Position numbers and translations under genes: made by a program
Shown here: one piece after another, positions 1 through 6,817 of the stretch
Numbering within the stretch: the stretch's first letter is position 1
How the letters are laid out: each line of letters starts with the position of its first letter
Notes under the pieces: model-generated
Databases searched by the model: none
Seen by the model: only the letters and a program-made list of their open reading frames with translations
What the model was told of the DNA's origin: nothing
Origin: Pseudomonadota bacterium
Lineage (GTDB): Bacteria; Myxococcota; UBA9042; PHBI01
NCBI GenBank assembly: GCA_005772945.1
Contig: SXIE01000019.1
Location: 1-18,319 of the forward strand
Direction: 5' to 3'
DNA length: 18,319 nt

Positions 1-400
1 GGCGCTCGTGGAAGACGACACCGTGCAGGGCTGCAAAGGGGATGTAGCCGTCGCCGACGGGCGAGAAGCCGTGGAGGCCGGCGGGCTCGATGACGAGGCG
101 ATGGGGGCCGAGCAGGGCGCCGCCCTTGCGGAGCATACGGCGGACGACGCTCGGCATGAGGCGACCGAAGGCCCACGGCAGGATCCAGACGGTCGCGAGG
201 CCGACGGCGAGCGCGATGGCGGCGGCGATCGGGGCGTCGTGCATGAACTCGAGGCCCGCCAAGAGTGCGGACGCGACGAGGGTCATCAGGCGGAGCTGGT
301 TCATGCGCCGGCGCATCGCGACGTCGTTCCGAAGGTGGAACACGTTGAAGGCGACCAGGTCCTCGAGCGTGACGTCGTATGCGACTTCGGCGACTTCCAT
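1..400 (-). CDS. YcxB-like membrane protein, N-terminal part (runs off left edge)
   Basis: This is the first 133 codons of a minus-strand gene whose 3' end lies outside the window. The frame is open from the ATG at 398-400 to the edge. The start has a GAGG-type ribosome site about 6 bases upstream. The protein begins MEVAEVAYDVTLEDLVAFNV, then has the FHLRNDVAMRRRM stretch and two adjacent hydrophobic segments (about residues 38-52 and 56-76), followed by a soluble part with IEPAGLHGFSPVG and IPFAALHGVVFHE. This order (a T-x-E-D-x-x-A-F-x-x-x-H motif, two membrane helices, a PH-like C-terminal fold) matches the YcxB family, whose function is unknown. The gene is divergent from the oxidoreductase gene at 515. 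The family call rests on motif recognition, not a search. Confidence 0.7.
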   Translation of the reverse strand, partial: MEVAEVAYDVTLEDLVAFNVFHLRNDVAMRRRMNQLRLMTLVASALLAGLEFMHDAPIAAAIALAVGLATVWILPWAFGRLMPSVVRRMLRKGGALLGPHRLVIEPAGLHGFSPVGDGYIPFAALHGVVFHER

Positions 401-514
401 CGCTCGCCTCGTAGCATCGCGCGGCAGCCGTGGCGCGTCCGTTTTTTCGGTCCGCGTTGGGGAGGCGGTCGTCGCGCTTTCGCGCGGGGCGCGCGGCGTG
501 CTATCGGGAGGCGC

Positions 515-1219
515 ATGGACTACCGCGCGATCGTCTTGGGTGCGACCGGGGCCGTCGGCTCGGCGCTGGTGGAGGCGCTGCTCCGTTCAGAGCGTTGTGC
601 GGGCGTCGTGACGCTCGGCCGGCGGACGAGCGAGGCCCTCGCGGCCCGCACGCGGGCGGCCAAGCTCGACGCGCGCGTGGTGGATCTGGAAGCACTCGAG
701 GCCGCCACGCGCGCGGCGGCGGTCGGCTGCGACGTCGCGTTCTGCGCCCTGGGCATCGGCCAGCCGAGCAAAGTCTCCGAGGCCGAGTTCCGCCGGGTCG
801 ACCTCGGCTACGCGCGCGCGTTCGCGAGCGGGGCGCGCGCGGCGGGCGTCCGGCACTTCTCGCTGCTGACCTCCGTCGGCGCCAATCACCGCTCGCGCAT
901 CCGCTACCTGCGCGTCAAAGGCGAGGTCGAAGAGGCCGTCAAGGCGCTCGGCTTCCCGCAGACGAGCCTCGTGCGCCCGAGCGTGCTCATCACGCCGAAG
1001 GCGCGCTTCGGGCTGGAGGACCACGTCCTGCGCGTCGTCATGCCGCTGACCTCGTGGGCCATCCCGCGGAAGCTCCACGAGATCACGACGGCCGATCTCG
1101 GACGCGCGTTCGTCCTCGACGCCGAGGCCGTTCTGGCATGCGCAGGCGCGGCCGGGGCGCACGTCCTGCACTACCCCGAGCTACGGCGCCTGCTCCGGGC
1201 CGCCGCGGGCGGTCGGTGA
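515..1219 (+). CDS. NAD(P)-binding Rossmann-fold protein, HTATIP2-like
   Basis: This encodes 234 residues and is complete. The N-terminus RAIVLGATGAVGSALVEALL carries the glycine-rich dinucleotide loop (G9, G12, G15). FCALGIGQPSK near residues 77-86 and SLLTSVGAN with RYLRVKGEVEE (Y131, K135, near residues 116-140) match the atypical short-chain dehydrogenase family of human HTATIP2/TIP30. LVRPSVLIT (about 152-160) is typical of the same group. A redox role on NAD(P) is family knowledge; the substrate is unknown. I chose the ATG at 515 because GGGAGG lies 3 bases upstream and the Rossmann fold starts immediately. The frame is open much further upstream, but that stretch is antisense to the YcxB-like gene. 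A hairpin-forming repeat starts one base after the stop codon. Confidence 0.85.
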   Translation: MDYRAIVLGATGAVGSALVEALLRSERCAGVVTLGRRTSEALAARTRAAKLDARVVDLEALEAATRAAAVGCDVAFCALGIGQPSKVSEAEFRRVDLGYARAFASGARAAGVRHFSLLTSVGANHRSRIRYLRVKGEVEEAVKALGFPQTSLVRPSVLITPKARFGLEDHVLRVVMPLTSWAIPRKLHEITTADLGRAFVLDAEAVLACAGAAGAHVLHYPELRRLLRAAAGGR

Positions 1220-1272
1220 CCGGAAGGAAATTCTTCCGGGTCGGCAGGCGCGGCGGCGACCAGGCGGTACGT
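1220..1272 (+). repeat. Dispersed repeat copy A, with hairpin
   Basis: CCGGAAGGAAATTCTTCCGG at 1220-1239 can pair as a 7-base stem with a 6-base loop, one base after the oxidoreductase stop codon. There is no T-run, so it is not a classical terminator, although it could protect the mRNA 3' end. Positions 1226-1255 match 2093-2122 in direct orientation at 27 of 30 bases. The tail at 1247-1272 (GGCGCGGCG ... GGCGGTACGT) matches 6611-6633 apart from a 3-base indel and two mismatches. Confidence 0.7.
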
Positions 1273-1316
1273 CGGATTCTCCAGCGCGCACTTGCGGGCA
1301 GCTTAGCCGCGGCGCA

Positions 1317-1694
1317 TCAGACGCGAATCACCCGCAGCGTCGGATCCAGTCGGAGAAGATCCCCTGCGTCGCTCGTGATGACGGCGCCGCCTCTCTCGCG
1401 GGCGCTGAGCGCCACCGAGGCATCGACGATGTCGTGCGTCTTCGTCACGCCGCAGAGCTGTCCGGCCGCGCGTGCTCTGTGATCGTTGAGAACCTCGATC
1501 TCGATCGCATCCGAGGCGAGGAGTCGCGCGAGCCTGGCCTGTTTCCTCCCGTCGCGCCACACCTGAGCGACGACGCCGGCCGGCACGACGAAGCGAGTGC
1601 GTTCCTGGCGCGCGGCGACGATGATGGCCAGCATCGCTCGGTCGCCCCGCTCGAACGCGATGAGCGCGCCCGCATCGAGCGTCGGTCGCTTCAT
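1317..1694 (-). CDS. PIN-domain ribonuclease toxin (VapC-like)
   Basis: This encodes 125 residues, a normal length for a single PIN domain. The N-terminal TLDAGALIAFERG supplies the first acidic metal ligand (D7). THDIVDASVAL supplies D88 and D91, and VITSDAGDLLRL supplies D109 and D112. The stretch VVPAGVVAQVWRDGRKQARLARLL near residues 36-59 is typical of a VapC-like subfamily. Proteins of this kind cleave RNA with Mg2+ and are held inactive by the partner antitoxin; that is family knowledge, and the RNA target is unknown. The ATG overlaps the antitoxin stop codon as ATGA, the usual translational coupling. The catalytic residues look intact, so the toxin may be active. Confidence 0.87.
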   Translation of the reverse strand: MKRPTLDAGALIAFERGDRAMLAIIVAARQERTRFVVPAGVVAQVWRDGRKQARLARLLASDAIEIEVLNDHRARAAGQLCGVTKTHDIVDASVALSARERGGAVITSDAGDLLRLDPTLRVIRV

Positions 1695-1951
1695 GACGCT
1701 CGACGTCGTGCGTTGGCACGAGGACCACGGAGCGTCTCACGCGCCCGGCGGAGTTCGGCGCGGGTCAGAGGACCGCCGCTCTCCGACAGCATTTGGTCGA
1801 GGAGCTCGTCCAGCTCGTCCTGCATGAGCTTCTGATCGAGAGCCGCGCTGACGTAGGCGCTGAGGCTCTGGCCTCGCCCTCTGCGCACGGCGGCTCGCGC
1901 CCGCGTGAGGACTTCGGACGGAACCGACACAGCGATCTTCGACGTGGTCAT
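1691..1951 (-). CDS. Ribbon-helix-helix antitoxin of a type II toxin-antitoxin pair
   Basis: This encodes 86 residues. The N-terminal KIAVSVPSEVLTRARAAV plus GQSLSAYVSAALDQKL fits a ribbon-helix-helix DNA-binding fold (a beta strand and two helices, about residues 5-42). The charged C-terminal part (about 43-86, with repeated Leu, Glu and Arg) is the likely toxin-binding tail. The gene precedes the PIN toxin and overlaps it by four bases. The ATG at 1951 has a TAGGA-like site about 8 bases upstream and begins exactly at the fold. A longer open frame extends upstream to 2338, but it crosses repeat B and lies antisense to a gene remnant, so I rejected it. Antitoxins of this class usually repress their own operon; I see no clear operator. 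Confidence 0.82.
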   Translation of the reverse strand: MTTSKIAVSVPSEVLTRARAAVRRGRGQSLSAYVSAALDQKLMQDELDELLDQMLSESGGPLTRAELRRARETLRGPRANARRRAS

Positions 1952-2081
1952 ACCGCGAATCCTACCGGCCCGGCGGCTAGCGTCAAGGAGCGCGCGCATT
2001 GCCGCGCATTGCCGCGGACGGTGCGCAACCGGCGTCGACTGCCAGCTCGAAGCGGCCGCCGGTGGACGGGAAGAGTCTCTC

Positions 2082-2122
2082 CCGGGTCGGGAGGAATTTC
2101 TTCCGGGTCGGGAGACGCGGCG
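2082..2122 (+). repeat. Dispersed repeat copy B, with internal tandem duplication
   Basis: Positions 2093-2122 match copy A (1226-1255) at 27 of 30 bases in the same orientation. Inside this copy the 12-mer CCGGGTCGGGAG occurs twice, at 2082-2093 and 2103-2114, 21 bases apart, so the core is tandemly duplicated. It lies upstream of the antitoxin gene and directly before the gene remnant at 2143-2407. Confidence 0.65.
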
Positions 2123-2142
2123 ACGCGACGGTAAGGGCTCGT

Positions 2143-2407
2143 CCCAAGGCCCGCATCGAGGCGCGCGCGGCGCTCCAAGAGCTTCGCGGCGCTGGCGCGG
2201 CCATTCCGAATCAGGATTCAGAACGTCGCCGAAGCGGCGGGCGTGACGCGACAGACTGAGTCGCAGCACCTTCGGACGCTCGCTGCGATCGGCGTCCTCG
2301 AGGAACAGAAGAGCGGTCGCGGCAAGGTGTTCGTTCACCCGGCGTTCATTCGACTGCTCGCGTCGGACGTGGCGTTGCCGACCTACGGACGTGAGTTCGT
2401 TCGTTAG
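2143..2407 (+). pseudogene. C-terminal remnant with winged helix, probably of a Fic-family gene
   Basis: The plus frame from about 2192 to the TAG at 2405-2407 encodes RIQNVAEAAGVTRQTESQHL, then RTLAAIGVLEEQKSGRGKV and FVHPAFIRLL. This is a winged-helix pattern of the kind that ends many Fic (AMP-transferase) proteins. There is no start codon in this frame after its TAA at 2132. Just upstream, a different plus frame (from 2143) encodes KARIEARAALQELRGA, which resembles the helix preceding that wing in Fic proteins, so a frameshift near 2190-2200 is likely. The catalytic Fic motif is absent. I infer a decayed gene whose 5' part was lost at repeat B. The Fic assignment is tentative; another winged-helix family is possible. 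Confidence 0.45.
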
Positions 2408-2423
2408 GGGGGCGGTCGAGTCA

Positions 2424-3728
2424 TCATGCGTGCGAGGAACGACCCGAGCGGCTGCGACGCCCCAGCCATCGCCAGGCGTACATCAGCCCGAGGACAACGC
2501 TCCCGTCGCCATGCGCAAGGCCACCAGCGCAGCCGCTCTCGGCGCCCGCTGGGGACGTCTCGGCGCCACTCGCGTCGGGTGTCGTCGCCGCGTCGACGCC
2601 CCCCTCCGGCGAAGAGGCGACCGCATCCGCCGGCTCGGTCTCGGGCAGCGAGTCTTCGATCGCATCCGTGGGGGGCTCGGCCTCCGACGTCACCGTGATT
2701 CGGTGCAGCGTGTCGGGCGCGGCCGGCGGATTCTGGGCCGTGTTCGCCTGTCGGCTGCCGTCGACGGCCCAGAGGTAGTACGCGACGCTCGCACCGTCCG
2801 TGGCGGTGCTCGGGATCTCGCCGCGCCACCGCCCGGCGCCATCGCCCGCATCGCTGGCGAGCTCGACGCGCGTGAACTCGGTTTCGCCGTCCGCGCGGTA
2901 GTGGAGGTAGGCGGACGCCACGCCGCTCGCGTCGGTGACGTTCGCTTCGATGGGCACCGCGTGCCCGTGGGCCACGGTGGTGACCGGGTCGTGAAGTAGC
3001 GCCGGTGGCGTCACATCGGGCGGAACATGCACCGGAACGTCGCTGTAGGAGGCGCAGATGCCGATCAGGTCGTCCTTGGCCAACCTCCGGCCCGGAAGCG
3101 GTTCGGTCGGCGTCGGCTCGGGGTAGCCTGCGTGCATCGCGGCCTCCTCGTCGCCCGAATGGGCCAACCCGAGAGCATGCCCGGTCTCGTGCTGAATCAC
3201 GGTCAGGAGATCGCGGGTCCCCTCGGGTCCCGCAGCGTCGACGCTGAACACGTGAGCGGCCGCATTGACGGCGATATCGGCGTCGAAGATCTCGCCAGTG
3301 CTGGCGACGTACCGCACGAAGGTCGACGCCAATACCGTCGACGATTGTCCCAGTGCCTGCCATGCGTCGGCGCTGGTGATGAACACCACGAGATTGTCCG
3401 TATCCGCGAGGCTCTCGGGAAAGGTCGACGACGTGTCGTTCGTGGTGCCGGCGTGCACGAACACCGGGACGGTCGCACACGGCGCGCGGTCGCTCCACTG
3501 GTCGTAGGCCGCCTGCACGAGCGCGGGAAGATCGACGCCAGGGATGTTCGCGTGGGCCGGAACGAGCGCGGTGTAGAACGGAATGGGCTCAGGACGGACG
3601 AACCAGCGTAGCCGCTGGCCGTCCATCGTTTGGGTCGGCTCGTAGGCCAGCGCCGACAGCGGCACGCCCGCGGTCGCGGCGGCGAGAGTGAGCAGACAAA
3701 GAATGCCAGTGCGGTGATGGTCGACCAT
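2424..3728 (-). CDS. Secreted zinc metalloprotease, matrixin-like, with C-terminal sorting-type tag
   Basis: This encodes 434 residues. The N-terminal hydrophobic stretch ends in ALA near residue 28 and looks like a Sec signal peptide. The zinc motif HETGHALGLAH is at residues 180-190, with a likely Met-turn in AAMHAGY (M198); both are typical of metzincins such as matrixins. The N-terminal catalytic half starts with RLRWFVRPEPIPFYT. Residues about 238-348 (TPPALLHDP ... RITVTSEA) look like an immunoglobulin or fibronectin-type domain. They are followed by a Ser/Pro/Glu/Ala-rich linker and then C400, a hydrophobic segment (about 411-422) and GRRSRSGR. That ending resembles a degenerate MYXO-CTERM tag, used in Myxococcota for surface attachment. 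The start is set by the signal peptide. The substrate is unknown. Confidence 0.86.
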   Translation of the reverse strand: MVDHHRTGILCLLTLAAATAGVPLSALAYEPTQTMDGQRLRWFVRPEPIPFYTALVPAHANIPGVDLPALVQAAYDQWSDRAPCATVPVFVHAGTTNDTSSTFPESLADTDNLVVFITSADAWQALGQSSTVLASTFVRYVASTGEIFDADIAVNAAAHVFSVDAAGPEGTRDLLTVIQHETGHALGLAHSGDEEAAMHAGYPEPTPTEPLPGRRLAKDDLIGICASYSDVPVHVPPDVTPPALLHDPVTTVAHGHAVPIEANVTDASGVASAYLHYRADGETEFTRVELASDAGDGAGRWRGEIPSTATDGASVAYYLWAVDGSRQANTAQNPPAAPDTLHRITVTSEAEPPTDAIEDSLPETEPADAVASSPEGGVDAATTPDASGAETSPAGAESGCAGGLAHGDGSVVLGLMYAWRWLGRRSRSGRSSHA

Positions 3729-3892
3729 CGCGCCACCTTGTCACGGAGCGTTGCGGTGAGGCGCCTTGCCAAAGTGCAGCGTGCCATTTCGCACTCGGGA
3801 CCGTCAACTCGCCGAGGCACGCGCGGATGACACGACCCGAGCCGTCGCGCGGGTCGGCGTGGTCGTCTTCTCGCCCCCACCGATGAGAAGCG

Positions 3893-5911
3893 TCAAGGTA
3901 GGACGCGCGGCACCTCGACCATGTACAGCTCGGTCTCGTTGGAGCGGACGAGCAGGCGTGCGTCGTCCTCGAAGTCTTCGCTCACGCTCAAGAGACGCCA
4001 GAAGTCCGCCTGCGAGAGCTCACGCAAGTCGACGTCGTCGATGGCCACGATGGTATCGCCGGGACTGACGCCGGCGCGTGCGAGCGGCCCCGCCTCGTCG
4101 ACTTCCCCCACCCACAACCGGTGATGCCATTCTGCGTGCCACCCGCTGCCGGCGCCCATGCCGAGGGCCTCGGCAATCGCCTCGTGGACGCGTTGCGCTC
4201 GGTCCGGCGGCACCCAAACGATGTCGCGCAGCTGAATGACCTGCCCTGGAAGACACCGTTCCCAACGGCGGGCACTCCCCTCGGTCGTCCCATTCAGGCG
4301 CGGGTCCCACACGACGACCTGGCAGTCGTCACCGCGACCGAAGCCGCTCAGCACGAATCTCCCGTCGCTCCCTGTGGTCACCTGGCGGCAATAGCGTCGA
4401 CCATCCTCGGTGGGGTTGGCGCGCCCGACACAGTCGATGTAGGCGCGACTCCCCGCATCGCTCGCGAGCAACGGCGCCGCGACTTCCATGCCCGCCAAAG
4501 GCATTCCCGCGACATCGACGACGCGACCCGCGAAGGCCATCGGAACGAAGGCCCCGCACTCGACTTCCACGGTCTGCCCCGCCGGGACCCGGTACATGCC
4601 GCACTCGATGCGGAACCCGTCGAGCTCGCCCCCGACGAGCTCGAGCTCGACGAGGTGCTCCCACTGCGCACTGACCGAGATGGGCGTGTCGGTCGCCCCC
4701 GTCACCACGACGCCCGGAGAAAAACGAGACAGGTGCGCGGCTGGGAAGCGGGGGCGTCGATCATGCCGCCGATCGAACTCGGCCAATGCGTCCGCATGGG
4801 ACACCTCGAGCGCCTCGATGCGCGCTTCGTCCTCCGCAAGGGCCTCGCTGGCGATCCGCGCGTCGAGTTCCGCCGACGAGCGCGCTTCAGCGTCCGAGCC
4901 GCCCTCGCCCGGCGCGATCGACCGCACGATCACGGTCCCCGCCACGTCCGGAGGCGCGTGAACGATCAGGTTGCCGGCGGGCTCGAGCACGAGCTCGACC
5001 TCGCGGCGCGCCTCGCCGGCTCCGTATACGACCAGTGTCCCCGTGCCGCGCTCGCCCCCATCGGCGCGGAGATGGACGACGCTCGCGGGCGCCCTGCGAA
5101 ACACGAACGACCCCCGCGCATCGGTCGTCGTCGCCCAGGCCGCGCGCACCTGTTCCGCGCGCATCGCGACGCGAACCCCCGCTTGCGGCTCGCCCCGGAC
5201 ATCGAGAACCCAGCCGACGATCTCGCGAACGTCTCCGAGCAAGAGATCCAGCTCCCGGTCCTCGCCCGGTCCAAGCGGTTCGATCACCACCCGCTCCACC
5301 TGACCGCCGATCCAAACCGCCGTCGCGGCGAGGTCCGGGTCCTCGAGGACATAGGTTCCGGCGGCGCTCGTCGCCACGCTGTCGACGATGCCGCCAGCCG
5401 CGTCGAGCAAGTCCAGCGCGACGCCTGCCTGCGCCGCGCCCCCCGCGCTGTCCAACACGCGCCCGTGCAGGCGCCCACCCGCACAAACCCTGACCCGGGC
5501 GACGCCGTTCGACGTGACGACCGGGTCGGCCGCCCATCGCCCCATGCGCGCCCGCACCAGGGCGGCGCTCGGGGTGCAAGGCACGACGAGCGTCACGTCG
5601 CCTTGGCGGTCGGTGTTTCCCGCGACCGTCACGCCGCCGACTTCAGCGCTCGCATGCGCTCGGTGCGCCGGCCCGCTGCAGCCATCGACATGCACCGCGA
5701 TGGAGCAGCGCGTGGCGTCGCGAGCGGTCGACGGCGCGATCGGGGCTCGCGCCGGCGGGATCGAGGCTTCAGTCGGCGTTGGACCAGGGGCGTGGTCGTT
5801 CTCGGGCACGCTACTGCTGGACCCCTCGTATCTGCCTTTCATGACGAGATAGGACGCGACGGCGGCGAGAAGCAGGAGAACCCAGAGCAGCGCACGCTTC
5901 CTACGACCCAT
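3893..5911 (-). CDS. Membrane-anchored protein with carboxypeptidase-regulatory-like folds and C-terminal PDZ domain
   Basis: This encodes 672 residues from the ATG at 5911, which has GGAGGT about 10 bases upstream. Residues 7-24 form one membrane segment after MGRRKR, so the bulk should be periplasmic or extracellular, followed by a Pro/Ser-rich linker. Segments around 147-215, 229-310 and 460-530 have the G-x-V-x-D-x-x-G-x-P-x-A-G-V and TTDARGSF or TTGSDGRF patterns of carboxypeptidase-regulatory-like beta sandwiches. Residues 338-383 are a charged helical stretch. The C-terminal part (about 596-665: LWVGEVDEAGPLARAGVSPG and DTIVAIDDVDL) is a PDZ domain without any protease domain. Several Cys pairs suggest disulfides. 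The frame is open upstream to 6010, but there is no membrane or domain reason to use it. It probably binds or scaffolds envelope proteins; the partner is unknown. Confidence 0.8.
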   Translation of the reverse strand: MGRRKRALLWVLLLLAAVASYLVMKGRYEGSSSSVPENDHAPGPTPTEASIPPARAPIAPSTARDATRCSIAVHVDGCSGPAHRAHASAEVGGVTVAGNTDRQGDVTLVVPCTPSAALVRARMGRWAADPVVTSNGVARVRVCAGGRLHGRVLDSAGGAAQAGVALDLLDAAGGIVDSVATSAAGTYVLEDPDLAATAVWIGGQVERVVIEPLGPGEDRELDLLLGDVREIVGWVLDVRGEPQAGVRVAMRAEQVRAAWATTTDARGSFVFRRAPASVVHLRADGGERGTGTLVVYGAGEARREVELVLEPAGNLIVHAPPDVAGTVIVRSIAPGEGGSDAEARSSAELDARIASEALAEDEARIEALEVSHADALAEFDRRHDRRPRFPAAHLSRFSPGVVVTGATDTPISVSAQWEHLVELELVGGELDGFRIECGMYRVPAGQTVEVECGAFVPMAFAGRVVDVAGMPLAGMEVAAPLLASDAGSRAYIDCVGRANPTEDGRRYCRQVTTGSDGRFVLSGFGRGDDCQVVVWDPRLNGTTEGSARRWERCLPGQVIQLRDIVWVPPDRAQRVHEAIAEALGMGAGSGWHAEWHHRLWVGEVDEAGPLARAGVSPGDTIVAIDDVDLRELSQADFWRLLSVSEDFEDDARLLVRSNETELYMVEVPRVLP

Positions 5912-6104
5912 GAAGTGCGTACCTCCGGTGCGGCGCGCCGCGTCCGCGGCCCATGCGCAGTATGAGCCATCGTAACATGACGTGTCGCCGAGGCGCACGG
6001 TGAGAACCACGTTCGAACTCGACGAGACGCAACGCTCGGAGCTCTTCCAAATCGTCGCTCGTCGCGTGTCGCGGGTTTACAAATCCGTGCGAGGATCCCG
6101 TCTC

Positions 6105-6602
6105 ATGGACATGCACCAGCCCACCATCGTCGCGACGTTCGTCACCACCCTCGTTCTTGCCCTGGCCCCCGCCGTTCGCGCGGGCGAGCCCTGGCACCAC
6201 CGCTCGGGTTTCTCGGCGTCGGTGCCATCCGGTTGGACCCGCGACTTCGTCGACACCAACGTCGAGTGTTTTCGCGGACCGGGCGGCGCGCGTGCGTGCC
6301 TGACGATCAACAGCACCGGCGGGCGGGAGCCGCGCGCGATCCTGGACAACCTCATTTCGTACATCCGCTGCGACGCGCGGACCGATCACCCGCTGGAGGG
6401 CGACCCCGCGGGCGGGGCGCGTATCGGTCGCAGCTGCCGCTTCACGGCGGGCGAACAAGCGAAGTGGGGCAGCTGGTGGGTCTTCGCGGTCGCCTCCAAG
6501 AACGTCTATCTCTACGTCGACGTCGAGGGCGTGGGGGACGGGGCGTCCTACCAGGCCACCGTCAGCGACATCGTCAACAGCATTCGCTTCACCGCGCCCT
6601 GA
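6105..6602 (+). CDS. Small secreted protein of unknown function
   Basis: This encodes 165 residues from the ATG at 6105, with GAGGA 9 bases upstream. Residues 1-22 form a signal peptide ending at VRA-GE. The mature protein begins WHHRSGFSASVPSGWTRDFV, a pattern seen in secreted proteins that start with a short beta strand and a V-P-x-G-W turn. It has cysteines in VECFRG, RACLTI, YIRCDA and RSCRF, which suggests two disulfides. The end, YQATVSDIVNSIRFTAP, resembles the last helix and strand of PsbP-like or lipoprotein folds, but I cannot name a family. It is divergent from the PDZ-protein gene, with 193 bases between the starts. I saw no convincing promoter in that gap. Confidence 0.7.
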   Translation: MDMHQPTIVATFVTTLVLALAPAVRAGEPWHHRSGFSASVPSGWTRDFVDTNVECFRGPGGARACLTINSTGGREPRAILDNLISYIRCDARTDHPLEGDPAGGARIGRSCRFTAGEQAKWGSWWVFAVASKNVYLYVDVEGVGDGASYQATVSDIVNSIRFTAP

Positions 6603-6610
6603 CGGCGGCG

Positions 6611-6633
6611 GGCGCGGCGACTCGGCGGTACGT
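6611..6633 (+). repeat. Dispersed repeat copy C (tail part only)
   Basis: GGCGCGGCGACTCGGCGGTACGT-type sequence starts 9 bases after the stop codon of the secreted-protein gene. It matches the tail of repeat A (1247-1272) apart from a 3-base indel and two mismatches. The hairpin part is not present here. GGCG-rich sequence matches by chance more easily at this base composition, so confidence is modest. Confidence 0.4.
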
Positions 6634-6692
6634 TCGACGCATCCTAAGGAGGTTCGTCGTGACCATGTCACGCGCAGCCGCTCGCACGGGGG

Positions 6693-6780
6693 TCAGCGCC
6701 CGCAGCACTTCTTGAACTTCTTGCCGCTCCCGCAATGGATGCGGCCGCGTGCACGACGTGCCTGAATGCGTCGTGGGTCG
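6693..6780 (-). pseudogene. Orphan SEC-C motif tail
   Basis: The minus frame ending at the TGA at 6693-6695 encodes GRIHCGSGKKFKKCCGR, the SEC-C zinc-binding motif found at the end of SecA and many other proteins. The first Cys of the canonical C-x-C is Ile here. I see no credible start codon: the frame runs back into the Uma2 gene without domain content. Over 42 bases (6693-6734) it matches the tail of the SEC-C gene at 7563-7604 with 39 identities. It is best read as the detached 3' end of a lost gene. A very small functional peptide is less likely. Confidence 0.55.
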
Positions 6781-6817
6781 GGTGTGCAGTCACGTCGTGT
6801 CCTCGCGACGGTCCGGG

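Noticed and set aside
8..514. Upstream extension of the oxidoreductase frame, about 170 residues
   Set aside because: It is antisense to the YcxB-like gene, has a biased composition, and the Rossmann fold and ribosome site start at 515.
430..1482. 350-residue plus-strand open frame, very Arg/Gly/Ala-rich
   Set aside because: It is an alternative frame over the oxidoreductase and toxin genes, typical of GC-rich DNA, with no domain pattern.
2404..3498. 364-residue minus-strand open frame
   Set aside because: It is a second frame of the metalloprotease gene, Arg-rich, without signal peptide or motif.
4121..5965. 614-residue plus-strand open frame
   Set aside because: It is opposite the PDZ protein, which shows clear beta-sandwich and PDZ motifs; the plus frame is His/Arg/Asp-rich without any fold.
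5912..6104. Search for sigma-70-type promoters in the 193-base divergent gap
   Set aside because: No convincing -35/-10 pair was found; weak matches are expected by chance.
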